A DNA stretch of 64,000 nt, taken from the NCBI GenBank assembly GCA_041494885.1, contig JBGQBO010000026.1:10012-74011 (forward strand), written 5' to 3'. The translations under genes and the position numbers were made by a program. Under the pieces are notes generated by a model, which did no database searches, was not told the origin of the DNA, and saw nothing but the letters and a program-made list of their open reading frames with translations. Positions 18,643 through 27,627 of this stretch are shown one piece after another. The DNA is from JAIQFV01 sp041494885 (GTDB lineage Bacteria; Acidobacteriota; Terriglobia; JAIQFV01). Within the stretch, counting starts at the first letter, position 1. Every line of letters starts with the position of its first letter.

Positions 18643-20052
18643 ATGAATATTCGCACTGGTGCTCTTGTAATTTTTCTTGCTGTGATGGGTGGGACCCTCT
18701 CTTATTACGGGCAGCCCCTACCCGCCCGCAATCCGGAGGTTGAGAAGACTGTGCGGGAGATTTCAGCACAAAACATCAAACACATCATCGATAAACTGGT
18801 AAGCTTTGGGACTCGGCACACGCTTTCGGAGACGACCCCGGACGATCGGGGAATTGGCGCCGCACGACGATGGATCAAGGGCGAATTGGAGAGTTATTCC
18901 AAGGAAAACGGCGGGCGCCTCAAAGTGGAATTCGACTCCTTCATCGCGGATCCGAAGGATTTAGAGCCCCGCTACCGGTCCCGAGTCCCCCAACCCACCG
19001 AAATCGTCAACGTGGTCGCCACACTCCCGGGCACCCGTCCGGATTCCGCAGGCCGGATCTATGTGGTGAGCGGCCATTACGATTCGATGTGCTCTCTGAT
19101 GATGGATTCGAAATGCGATGCCCCAGGAGCCGATGACGATGCCAGCGGCACAGCGGTCTCCATGGAGCTGGCCCGGGTCATGAGCAGGTATCAATTTGAT
19201 GCCACCCTGGTCTTCCTTTGCGTCGCGGGGGAGGAGCAGGGGTTGGTGGGTTCCACCCATTGGGCCCGGATGGCGAAGGAAAAGAACTGGAGTGTCGCCG
19301 GCATGCTCAACGACGACATCGTTGGAAATATTCAAGGAGGCGACGGGGAGATCAACAATCAGGTCGTCAGGGTGTTTTCGGAAGGCGTTCCCGTAAATGA
19401 AACAGAATCGGATAAGCGAATCCGCGAAGCCATCGGTGGAGAGGACGATTCGGCCTCACGACAACTGGCCCGTTATGTTGGAGAGACGGCGGTCAAATAC
19501 CTGCCCGAGTTCCCGCCCATGATGATCTTTCGCCGGGACCGATACGGGCGTGGAGGGGATCATACGGCGTTCAACCAGTACGGCATTCCCGCGGTTCGTT
19601 TGTCCGAATTCCATGAGGATTTCCGGCATCAGCATCAGACGCCACGAACTGAGGGGGGCATCCGTTATGGCGATTTACCCGAGTTTGTCTCGGCCGATTA
19701 TGTGGCCCAGGTGGCTCGGCTCAATGCAGCCACCTTGGCCTCGCTCGCTCTGGCCCCCGCCGCTCCCCAAAATGTTCGATTCGGCTCGGCTTTTCAGACT
19801 TACGATACATTGATTCATTGGTCACCGAATGTTGAACCGAATCTGGAAGGCTATGCCATCGTATGGCGTGATACCACGGCCCCAGACTGGCAACATCAAT
19901 TGTATGTCGGCAAGGTGACAGAGTTCACCGTGAAGGGTCTTTCGAAAGACAACTGGATTTTCGGGGTCCGCGCCGTGGACAAGGAGGGCGATTCGAGTCC
20001 AGTCACCGTACCCAAGCCACCCGCGCCCCAAAGGCCTGCGGCCGCACAGTGA
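18643..20052 (+). CDS. Exported M28-family metallopeptidase with C-terminal Fn3-like domain
   Basis: 469-residue zinc aminopeptidase-like protein. A signal peptide (residues ~1-25) is followed by the M28 domain with metal and catalytic motifs VVSGHYDSM, PGADDDASGTAVSMELARV, AGEEQGLVGSTHWA, MLNDDIVGN and GRGGDHTAFNQYGIPAVRL. Residues ~370-460 (APQNVRFGSAFQTYDTLIHWSPN...YAIVWRDT) form a fibronectin type III-like domain. It likely acts on peptides in the periplasm or outside. The start ATG has a GAGGAG ribosome site 8 nt upstream. Confidence 0.93.
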   Translation: MNIRTGALVIFLAVMGGTLSYYGQPLPARNPEVEKTVREISAQNIKHIIDKLVSFGTRHTLSETTPDDRGIGAARRWIKGELESYSKENGGRLKVEFDSFIADPKDLEPRYRSRVPQPTEIVNVVATLPGTRPDSAGRIYVVSGHYDSMCSLMMDSKCDAPGADDDASGTAVSMELARVMSRYQFDATLVFLCVAGEEQGLVGSTHWARMAKEKNWSVAGMLNDDIVGNIQGGDGEINNQVVRVFSEGVPVNETESDKRIREAIGGEDDSASRQLARYVGETAVKYLPEFPPMMIFRRDRYGRGGDHTAFNQYGIPAVRLSEFHEDFRHQHQTPRTEGGIRYGDLPEFVSADYVAQVARLNAATLASLALAPAAPQNVRFGSAFQTYDTLIHWSPNVEPNLEGYAIVWRDTTAPDWQHQLYVGKVTEFTVKGLSKDNWIFGVRAVDKEGDSSPVTVPKPPAPQRPAAAQ

Positions 20053-20098
20053 AATCAGCAATGATTCATTTCACAGGGGTTTAGCCTGTTCGCGGGGC

Positions 20099-22267
20099 TC
20101 AATCAAATAAGGCATCATCTACGATCAAGGTCCCATGCATGGGAATCCGCTCAACCGGCACGCCCCCCACTTCCAGAAGCACATAAAAAGGCAGGGCCTG
20201 GACGCCCCGCGAGGGCCAGAGGGACTTTCCCAGGCGAGCTTCAAACATCCTTTCGAATGAGGGTTCTACTTCGCGAGGGTCGACAGGTCGCTCCAAGGTG
20301 GTTCTCTCATCTCGGTGGAATACTGAAATCTGAGATTGTTTTGCCGTTACATCCTTGAAGACGATGCAGTTTTCTCCATCGAAGTAAACTCTTATGTCGA
20401 TGGCTTCCTGGGGGCCCATCATGGCCTCCGGGAGATCGATCCTTAGAAAAACGTTTTCTTGGTCCCACCCGTAGAAAACCCTTTCAAAACACTTTCTTCC
20501 GTGGTGCATTGTGGTTTGCGATTCCTCAATCGATCCCGCCCCCATCCATTCGAAATAGCTGGATACGCGACCATCGATGGCAGGGTGTATCCTGGCTGTT
20601 GGGTGAATATGAACGCGTCGTGGAATCTGTCGCTTTAGGGGTTGGGCGAGGGTTCCCGGTACGCTCAGGCCCATTTGCTGGTAACAATTGATGAGATGGG
20701 ATCGGAACAACCGGTCAAAGCGGAGGTCGTTGACGCTGGAATGTTCCGGTCCATACCACCAGCACCAATCACTGCCTTCCGCCGCCAGGATCGATTCCCA
20801 GGACGCCTTGCCACGAGGGCTGCCCGCGAACTCGGGATGGCCCTGAGTAAAGACCTCCATCGTTTCCCGAGCCTCGGTCAGCAACTCCCAAGCGCGATTA
20901 TCCTCTGGATCGCCAATCCAGATCGAAAAGTCGGAATTGATCCACGATCCGGGCCAGATGGTATCCAAGCGCCGCTCGTGTGCGCTCAGATGCGTGCATG
21001 CCTCGGAAAGCGTGACCATCTCGAAGCCGGAATCTCCGGACAAACGATGATAGAGCGCCTTCAAAAAAGGACGGCCGTTCTCCGGGAAGTAATCCCACGC
21101 ATTCTCCCCATCAAGAATGACCGAGACGCATCGGGCGGACTCATGGGAGAGTGTTACAGAAGACTTGATTCGATGGACGAAATTCTCCACGGCGTCTCCC
21201 GCCGGCATCCTCGAATAATGGAATCCAATCGCATCGGACAGTTCCCGATCCCGGAAGAAGATACGCAGGCCTGTGTTCTGGTATCGATAGGGTGAATGCA
21301 ACATTTCCGAATGGCTGATCTCCCCGCCCGGGGCCCGCTGAAAGGCCAGGCCCAGGCTGCGGGCCAGGATGCCCTCGTCCGTGGCTGTCCAAAGAAAGCC
21401 AGCATCGGAAATCAAATTAAGCGTGGCATTGGAGACCGAACCTTCCGAGGGCCACACCCCTGATGGGACTCGACCAAAGAGTCGTTCGTGATGTTCCATG
21501 GCCCGCTTCAGCTGCAATGCCGCGTCCTGTGGATACCGAAAAGGCTGAGCGGGAAAGGGAGATCGGGGTTGCGATTGAGCCGCAATCGAGGAATCACACA
21601 GTAGGGGGAGGATGGGATGAAAGAAAGGTGAGGTCGAAATTTCAATTTGCCCACGATCCGCCGCTTGGCGATAGGCCGGGATAAGCCGGCTTAAGATCTC
21701 CATCTCTTTATCGCGAAGGCTCAACTTGTCCTCTTCGGTAAAACGTCGGCCCTTCTCTACCAGCGAATGCACCACGGCATCCCTGGCCAGATAGATTTCA
21801 TCAAACCAGCACAATTGGGAGAGAACCTGCAGGTCCAGCAGATCTTGTGCGCCGAATTGCCGGAGAATGGGGACGGAGGTTGAACCTGAAGGAACACGGA
21901 ACCGCTGGTAGAGCTCTTCGAATCTAGGAAACCGGGCAATCTGACAGTCGTAATTGGCTTGAAAGAAGTTTTCCAGCATGGAATGCTTCATCTCATCGGT
22001 CAATGCACTGACAGGTTGAAAGGCGAGGGTAAAGAGGGGATCAATGTCCGGATTTGCCACAAAGTCTTCGATCTGGGAGAGGAGCGACGGAACCACGTTG
22101 AAGGTCACATGGGCTCTTGGAAACTCCTCGAGCATGGCGACCATCCCCCAGTAGTCTTTCAAGGCATGAAGGCGGACCCACGGCATCTCCTGCACTCCGC
22201 GCAGGGGGTCCTTGTAAAAGGGCTGATGCATGTGCCACAGCAAGGCGAGTTTAATTTTTTCAGACAT
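20099..22267 (-). CDS. Glycoside hydrolase family 57 protein
   Basis: 722-residue cytosolic GH57 enzyme. The N-terminal motif LALLWHMHQPFYKD, the nucleophile motif GVWPSEGSVS (E275) and the general-acid motif ILDGENAWDYF (D386) are clear. A C-terminal beta domain extends to 722. GH57 members include alpha-amylases, 4-alpha-glucanotransferases and branching enzymes; this size and the WPSEG motif are common in uncharacterised alpha-amylase-like proteins. It is divergent from the lptF-lptG gene, with only 52 bp between the start codons. Confidence 0.92.
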   Translation of the reverse strand: MSEKIKLALLWHMHQPFYKDPLRGVQEMPWVRLHALKDYWGMVAMLEEFPRAHVTFNVVPSLLSQIEDFVANPDIDPLFTLAFQPVSALTDEMKHSMLENFFQANYDCQIARFPRFEELYQRFRVPSGSTSVPILRQFGAQDLLDLQVLSQLCWFDEIYLARDAVVHSLVEKGRRFTEEDKLSLRDKEMEILSRLIPAYRQAADRGQIEISTSPFFHPILPLLCDSSIAAQSQPRSPFPAQPFRYPQDAALQLKRAMEHHERLFGRVPSGVWPSEGSVSNATLNLISDAGFLWTATDEGILARSLGLAFQRAPGGEISHSEMLHSPYRYQNTGLRIFFRDRELSDAIGFHYSRMPAGDAVENFVHRIKSSVTLSHESARCVSVILDGENAWDYFPENGRPFLKALYHRLSGDSGFEMVTLSEACTHLSAHERRLDTIWPGSWINSDFSIWIGDPEDNRAWELLTEARETMEVFTQGHPEFAGSPRGKASWESILAAEGSDWCWWYGPEHSSVNDLRFDRLFRSHLINCYQQMGLSVPGTLAQPLKRQIPRRVHIHPTARIHPAIDGRVSSYFEWMGAGSIEESQTTMHHGRKCFERVFYGWDQENVFLRIDLPEAMMGPQEAIDIRVYFDGENCIVFKDVTAKQSQISVFHRDERTTLERPVDPREVEPSFERMFEARLGKSLWPSRGVQALPFYVLLEVGGVPVERIPMHGTLIVDDALFD

Positions 22268-22319
22268 AAAAACAATGTATGGTAAATTGGTAAGGTCCTG
22301 CGGTTTGAGATTTTAGAGC

Positions 22320-24626
22320 ATGCGAATTATATCACGCGCCATATTCCGAGAAGTTCTCTCCCCCACCCTCCTGGGACTGCTGGTCTTTACCTTCATTCTG
22401 TTCATCCGCGATATGGGGAAGTTGCTCGAGATGGTGGTGAGCAGCACGGCATCACCCGCGTTGATCGGCAAGCTTTGCCTGCTCCTGCTTCCCAACATCT
22501 TTCTCTTTGCCATCCCGATGTCCGGACTTCTGGGTATTTTAGTGGGGTTGGGGCGGCTCTCGGCAGACAGCGAGGTGGTCGCGTTGCGTGCCAGCGGCCA
22601 ATCCATTGCGGCGTTTGTGAAGCCGATTCTTCTGCTTGCGTTTCTGGCCGCCGGCCTCAATTTCAGTCTTTCGCTGGTGATTGTGCCTCGAGTCAATCAA
22701 ATGAAGCAGTCAGTCTTGACGCAGTTGGCCCGCTCCCAGATCGGCACAGAAATGAGCCCGCGCGTGTTTGATGGAAGGTTTCCGAACCAGATTTTGTACG
22801 TCCAGGACATCAGTGGTGAACGATGGAACGGGATCTTTCTGGTTGATTTGGCCAAGGCGGGCGAGCCGAGGATCACACTTTCGCGCACGGGGATGCTGAT
22901 CGTGGATCGCGCCCAGGACCGGTTGCGGTTGTACCTGGAGGATGGAAACACGCACCTGCTAACCGCTTCGAAGTCCAGTGATTATTCCATGATTCACTTC
23001 TCCCACAGTGAGATTCCCTTGCCGGCGGTGATCGTCAAGGGGGCGGATTCGGCCCGGCGAACCCTGAGTGAATATACAAACCGCGAATTGATTGTCGAGA
23101 GTCGGAAGGGCCATGCCCCCCGCTCATTCATCATCGAATTCTATCGACGTCTTGCCCTCCCCTGCTCGTGTGTGGTGCTGGCCCTGCTCGGTATCCCCCT
23201 GGGTATCTCGTCGCGAAAGGGTGGCAAATCTTACGGATTTGTCCTGAGCCTCCTGGTCATCAGCGCCTATTACCTCCTCTTTGTCAGTGGATCCAGGTTC
23301 GCCGAGGATGGCCGCGTTTCCCCTTTCCTGGGAATTTGGGGGACCAACCTGATCTTCCTGGTCCTGGCGGCAGTGCTGATCATACTTCATGAGCGCTCCT
23401 TCCTAAGAATCTCACGACCAGCCTTTTTGGACGCGCTTCATTTGAAGAGGATGGTCCCGCAGAATAGCTCCGAATCCGCCGCCTCGAAACCCTCCGGAAG
23501 AGTGGTCTCCGTGTTGCGCATCATCTCTCCTCATATCCTGGATGAGTACATTTTGCGGGGGTTCTTCGCCTATCTCCTTCTGTCGCTGGGTGCTTTTGTC
23601 ATGATCTTTGTCATCTTCACCCTCTTTGAGCTCATCTCCGACATTGTGAGAAACAATATCTCTCCGCTGACGACCATTTACTATTTTGTTTTCCTGACCC
23701 CTCAGATCGTTTACTGGGTCACCCCGATTGCGGTGCTGGTGGCCACTCTGGTGAATTTCGGCTTGTTGACTAAGACCAATCAGATCACCGCCATGAAGGC
23801 CTCCGGCTTGAGCCTCTACCGCCTTTCCCTCTCGCTCCTTTTCAGCGCGGCGGCCATCAGCGTCGGGATGTTTATATTGCAGGACTTCGTGCTGCCCGGG
23901 TCCAATCAGCGCCAGGACATGTACCGGAACATCATCAAGGGAAGACCTCCCCAGACATTTCTTCGCCCCAATCAGAACTGGATTGTGGGGGCGGGAAACG
24001 CCCACCTGCAAATTTACAATTACAATTATTATGATCCGGACAAGCAGGTCTTTGCGGGGCTTTCAGTTTTCGAGATCGATCAGCACACCTTTGAAATGAC
24101 GCGGCGCAGTTTTGCCAAACGGGCTTACTGGGATGCCTACTCGAATCGCTGGATTTACGATGACGGCTGGGTGAGGGAGTTCGGCGAGAATGTGAGTGAT
24201 CCGTACAGAACCTTCAATGTCACGACCATCGCTGAAATGTCAGAGAAGCCCGAGTACTTTGTCAAAGTCGTGAAACTCAGCGAGCAGATGAACGCCCGCG
24301 AGCTGTGGCGGTACATTGGATCCCTGCAACAGAGCGGTTTCGATGTCGTGCGGTTGATGGTCCAGTATTACCGAAAGTTCTCTTACCCCGCGGTGGCCTT
24401 CATTATGGTTTTGATCGCGATCCCCTTCTCCTTCTCCACGGGCCGGCGGGGAGCTCTCTACGGGATTGGGCTGTCCATTGTCATTGGGATCGTTTACTGG
24501 GCCGTGGCGGGGTTGTTTGAAGCGATGGGTGCCTTCAACAAGTTGAATCCGATGATCGCGGTGTGGTCTCCGAACCTTCTGTTCGGTTTGGGCGGATTGT
24601 ATCTTCTGCTGACGATCGATACGTGA
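22320..24626 (+). CDS. Fused LptF-LptG lipopolysaccharide export permease
   Basis: 768-residue protein holding two YjgP/YjgQ permease units in tandem. The first (about 1-355) starts RIISRAIFREVLSPTLLGLLVFTFILFIRDMGKLLE. The second (about 395-768) starts LRIISPHILDEYILRGFFAYLLLSLGAFVMIFVIF. Each has the expected TM bundle, a periplasmic beta-jellyroll and C-terminal TMs (CSCVVLALLGIPLGISSRKGG; VAFIMVLIAIPFSFSTGRRG). LptF and LptG normally come from separate ~360-residue genes and form a heterodimer with LptB2. Here one chain should supply both halves, moving LPS from the inner membrane to the Lpt bridge. Their presence implies an LPS outer membrane. Confidence 0.93.
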   Translation: MRIISRAIFREVLSPTLLGLLVFTFILFIRDMGKLLEMVVSSTASPALIGKLCLLLLPNIFLFAIPMSGLLGILVGLGRLSADSEVVALRASGQSIAAFVKPILLLAFLAAGLNFSLSLVIVPRVNQMKQSVLTQLARSQIGTEMSPRVFDGRFPNQILYVQDISGERWNGIFLVDLAKAGEPRITLSRTGMLIVDRAQDRLRLYLEDGNTHLLTASKSSDYSMIHFSHSEIPLPAVIVKGADSARRTLSEYTNRELIVESRKGHAPRSFIIEFYRRLALPCSCVVLALLGIPLGISSRKGGKSYGFVLSLLVISAYYLLFVSGSRFAEDGRVSPFLGIWGTNLIFLVLAAVLIILHERSFLRISRPAFLDALHLKRMVPQNSSESAASKPSGRVVSVLRIISPHILDEYILRGFFAYLLLSLGAFVMIFVIFTLFELISDIVRNNISPLTTIYYFVFLTPQIVYWVTPIAVLVATLVNFGLLTKTNQITAMKASGLSLYRLSLSLLFSAAAISVGMFILQDFVLPGSNQRQDMYRNIIKGRPPQTFLRPNQNWIVGAGNAHLQIYNYNYYDPDKQVFAGLSVFEIDQHTFEMTRRSFAKRAYWDAYSNRWIYDDGWVREFGENVSDPYRTFNVTTIAEMSEKPEYFVKVVKLSEQMNARELWRYIGSLQQSGFDVVRLMVQYYRKFSYPAVAFIMVLIAIPFSFSTGRRGALYGIGLSIVIGIVYWAVAGLFEAMGAFNKLNPMIAVWSPNLLFGLGGLYLLLTIDT

Positions 24627-24630
24627 AAAA

Positions 24631-24826
24631 ATCAGCGATCAGCTGTCAGCAGTCAGCTTTCAGCATTTAGCATTCAGCTATCAGCCATCAGAACGAGGAT
24701 GCCAATCTTGGAGCCCAAGACGTTTTGTCGTTGCCGTTTGCTGAAAGCTGACTGCTGATCGCTGAAAGCTGACCGCTGATCGCTGAAAGCTGACTGCTGA
24801 TAGCTGAAAGCTGACTGCTGATCGCT
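24631..24826. repeat. 21-bp tandem repeat with inverted copies between convergent genes
   Basis: Four direct 21-bp copies run head to tail at 24740-24760, 24761-24781, 24782-24802 and 24803-24823, each starting GCTGAAAGCTGA and ending GCTGAT plus C or A. Degenerate copies in the opposite orientation fill 24631-24691 (AGTCAGCTTTCAGC and relatives). A transcript from either side could fold into a long hairpin. It separates lptF-lptG (plus) from speA (minus), so it may act as a two-way terminator. Confidence 0.85.
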
Positions 24827-24828
24827 AC

Positions 24829-26760
24829 CTAAGACAGATACGTATAACTATCCAGCAAACGCGAATAATTCGCGAGCAGCTCATGTTCATCCTCGTCTTT
24901 GAGCAGCCCTTCCTGGCGTAGTCGGGAGACACTGTTTCCCAGCATTTGCAATAGCGTATCCACATCGTAACCCATGTAACTCAGAACCTGGCGGACGACC
25001 TCTCCCCGCACAATCTTCCGGAAATGGAAGCGCGCGTTTTCATCAACGACCACGCTCACCTCATTGACAGCGCCAAACAAATTATGGAGGTCACCTATCG
25101 CTTCCTGGTAGGCCCCCACCAGGAGGAGGGCGATGTAATAGGGGGAGCCGTTGAGCGCGTGCAGCTCGAGAGATTCCTTGGTGTCGCGGACGTCGACAAA
25201 CTTGTCGATGTTTCCGTCAGAATCACAGGTGACGTCACACAGGGTCCCATATTCGGTTGGGATTTCGTTCAGCCGGTGGATGGGCATGATGGGCACCAAT
25301 TGGTCGAGCGCCCAAATATCGATCGCTGATTGGAACAAGGAGAAATTACATATGTACTTTGAGGAGAGCAGCTTTTCCAGCTCTTCAAATTCTTCGGGCC
25401 GGTCCTTCATCGACTTGGAAAACTTAACGGCCTTCCGGCAGATATCCCAGAACAACTGCTCGCCCTTGGCTTTTTCTTCGAGGTCAAGAAAGCCCAGGTC
25501 GAACAGGGCGATGAACTCCTCGCGGTGAGCCAGCGCGTCGTGGTAGTACTCCATGAAGTTTTTCGCATTGATGTCCCGTGCCAGATCCACCAATTCGCGA
25601 ACGGGCTCTGACTTGGTTCCGTTCACCATTTCGATGAGACCCGCCGCACTGGCGCCGGGGGAGACCGCCTGCCGCACATCGGTGATCAGCATGGAATGAT
25701 AGGCCACGACGGCGCGGCCGCTTTCGGTCACCACGATCGGCTCGGGGACATTTTCACTCTGGCACACCTCCCGCACGGTGTAAATGACGTCGTTCGCAAA
25801 CTCCTGGATGGTGTAATTGACGCTGCACTCCGAGGCCGTCCGGCTGCCGTCATAGTCCACGCCGAGCCCCCCGCCCACGTTCAGGTACTGGACGCTGAAG
25901 CCCATTTTATTGACCTTGCAGAAGACCCGGGCCGCCTCCTTGACCGCCGCTTTGATCCGTTTAATGTTCGTAATCTGGGAGCCGATGTGGAAGTGCAGCA
26001 TCTTCAAATCCTGCTGATGCCCGACTTCGCGCAGATGGTGCAAGGCCTTCACCAACTGGATCGTATTCAACCCAAACTTCGCGATTTCGCCGCCCGACTC
26101 CTCCCACTTCCCACTTCCCCGGGTATACAACTTGACGCGAATTCCCAACTGCGCTTCCAGCTCCAGTTTTTCCGCGAGATTCAAGGTCATCTTAAGGTCT
26201 TCAATGTCTTCGATGACGACGATCGACGGTTTTTGAAGCTTCTGGCACAACAGCGCGCTCCGCACAAAAAGTTCGTCCTTGTTCCCGTTGCAGACGATCA
26301 GGGCGCCTGGAGACAGCGGCATGGCGACGGCCAGGGCCAGTTCGGCCTTGCTTCCGACCTCCAGCCCGTACCGGTATTTCGCTCCCGTGTGGAGAAGGCT
26401 TTCGATCACGTCCAGCTTTTGATTGACCTTGGTTGGAAAGACGCCGAGATGCCCGCCGCCATAATGAAACTCATTAATGGAATTCAAAAACGCTTCGTGT
26501 AGGTCGGTGACCTGGCATTCCAGCATCTGGGGAAATCGCAGCAGAATGGGAGTTCCCACTTTGCGCCTCGCCAGCTCGCATACGACATCATACACATCGA
26601 CCTGGAGGTGAGGGTTCTTGGTCGGGGTGACCGAGAGGTTGCCTCGTTGGTTGACCTGAAAGTATCCGGCGCCCCAGTTCTCGACTCCGTACAATTTGGA
26701 CACGAGTTCTGTGGTCCCCGAACTGGGCAATAACTGTGTTTCGGCAGGCAGGGGGTTCAT
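24829..26760 (-). CDS. speA: Biosynthetic arginine decarboxylase
   Basis: 643-residue PLP-dependent fold-III decarboxylase that converts arginine to agmatine, the first step of polyamine synthesis. Seen are the PLP-lysine region GVFPTKVNQK, HFHIGSQITNI, YLNVGGGLGVDYDGSRT, VTESGRAVVAYHSML and the C-terminal region ALLLVGAYQEAIGDLHNLFGAVNEV. Length matches SpeA (630-660). The start is ATG at 26760. No speB is in the window. Confidence 0.96.
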   Translation of the reverse strand: MNPLPAETQLLPSSGTTELVSKLYGVENWGAGYFQVNQRGNLSVTPTKNPHLQVDVYDVVCELARRKVGTPILLRFPQMLECQVTDLHEAFLNSINEFHYGGGHLGVFPTKVNQKLDVIESLLHTGAKYRYGLEVGSKAELALAVAMPLSPGALIVCNGNKDELFVRSALLCQKLQKPSIVVIEDIEDLKMTLNLAEKLELEAQLGIRVKLYTRGSGKWEESGGEIAKFGLNTIQLVKALHHLREVGHQQDLKMLHFHIGSQITNIKRIKAAVKEAARVFCKVNKMGFSVQYLNVGGGLGVDYDGSRTASECSVNYTIQEFANDVIYTVREVCQSENVPEPIVVTESGRAVVAYHSMLITDVRQAVSPGASAAGLIEMVNGTKSEPVRELVDLARDINAKNFMEYYHDALAHREEFIALFDLGFLDLEEKAKGEQLFWDICRKAVKFSKSMKDRPEEFEELEKLLSSKYICNFSLFQSAIDIWALDQLVPIMPIHRLNEIPTEYGTLCDVTCDSDGNIDKFVDVRDTKESLELHALNGSPYYIALLLVGAYQEAIGDLHNLFGAVNEVSVVVDENARFHFRKIVRGEVVRQVLSYMGYDVDTLLQMLGNSVSRLRQEGLLKDEDEHELLANYSRLLDSYTYLS

Positions 26761-27627
26761 TTCCAGTCAGCCTCCAGGCTTAAATTGAATTCAGGATCTT
26801 GGGGAACCAAGCGCACTTGCTGCTGTGAAGAGCCTCGATGGAAGACGAAACACCACCGACCACCGCCGTCGGCATCGTGGCTTGCTTCGAACCCATCAGA
26901 AGAGTCGCTCGGACAGCATTCAACTTCTTTTGTCCAATGAGGAGGCTTTAAACCCGGTCGGCCTAATCAAAAAAGCGTTGCGCATCCTGGCCGTTGCGCC
27001 TCCCTCCTTCCAATTTGCGCTCAATCTACTAAAAATAAATTTTCGCGTCAAATTAAAAGATAGGAAATCTTCTCAGCACATTAATAAAGTAAAAAGGACA
27101 GTCTGAACAAACCTGGAATGGTGCTGGCGGATTCATTAATGGGAGGATAATGAGCGGCAAGAGGCGTCGTAGATATGCTGTAGGGGCGCACAGATGTGCG
27201 TCCCTATGCGACGTCGACCGGCTTTCTTAATGGTGGTGGCATCCCATGCAATCCAGATGAAAATACATTTACGAAGTGAGAAGCGACGGACTCGTCGCCC
27301 CACCTTACGGAGCACACACGGGATATAATCCGGAATATCGCCGCGCGAAGGAGGGGCCAGAATTCAGGGCTGAAGGGCTTTCCGCCCCCGTCGTCATACA
27401 TTTCACTTTGCCGCTTTCCCGTTGGACAAAATCCGTGGCGACCTCCGGCAGGGGGTGGTGTGCCCTCGGTAGGGCAGAAAATAAAAATCCCGGCCAGAGG
27501 ACCGGGTCTTTGAATTCGGTTTAAGCCGTGGCAGGAGTGTGGCTCTTCTTTTCCTTTTGGTGGTACGAGGGGGCGCGCTCCGATGCCTCGGAGCACGCCT
27601 ACAAAAAAATTGGACGATGACGGCTGC
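26761..27627. other. Large intergenic region with hairpins
   Basis: 867 bp between ahcY (ends 27628) and speA (starts 26760), both minus-strand. It has an AT-rich block at 27010-27110 that may hold the speA promoter. A dyad lies at about 27184-27205 (GGGGCGCAC/GTGCGTCCC), a terminator-like hairpin near 27490 and a GC-rich dyad at about 27570-27601 (GCGCGCTCCG/CGGAGCACGC). Frames at 27204-27641 and 27276-27524 look spurious. Confidence 0.5.
27479..27506 (-). terminator. Probable rho-independent terminator of metK-ahcY
   Basis: On the minus strand a CCCGG/CCGGG stem with an eight-base interior is followed by ATTTTTATTTT. It lies about 120 bp past the ahcY stop, with no other gene between. Confidence 0.5.

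Noticed and set aside
24631..24826. CRISPR array
   Set aside because: The 21-bp units are directly adjacent with no unique spacers, and no cas genes are present.
27570..27612. Terminator of ahcY made from the GC-rich dyad next to the gene
   Set aside because: On the minus strand the T run precedes the stem instead of following it; the hairpin at 27479-27506 has the right order.
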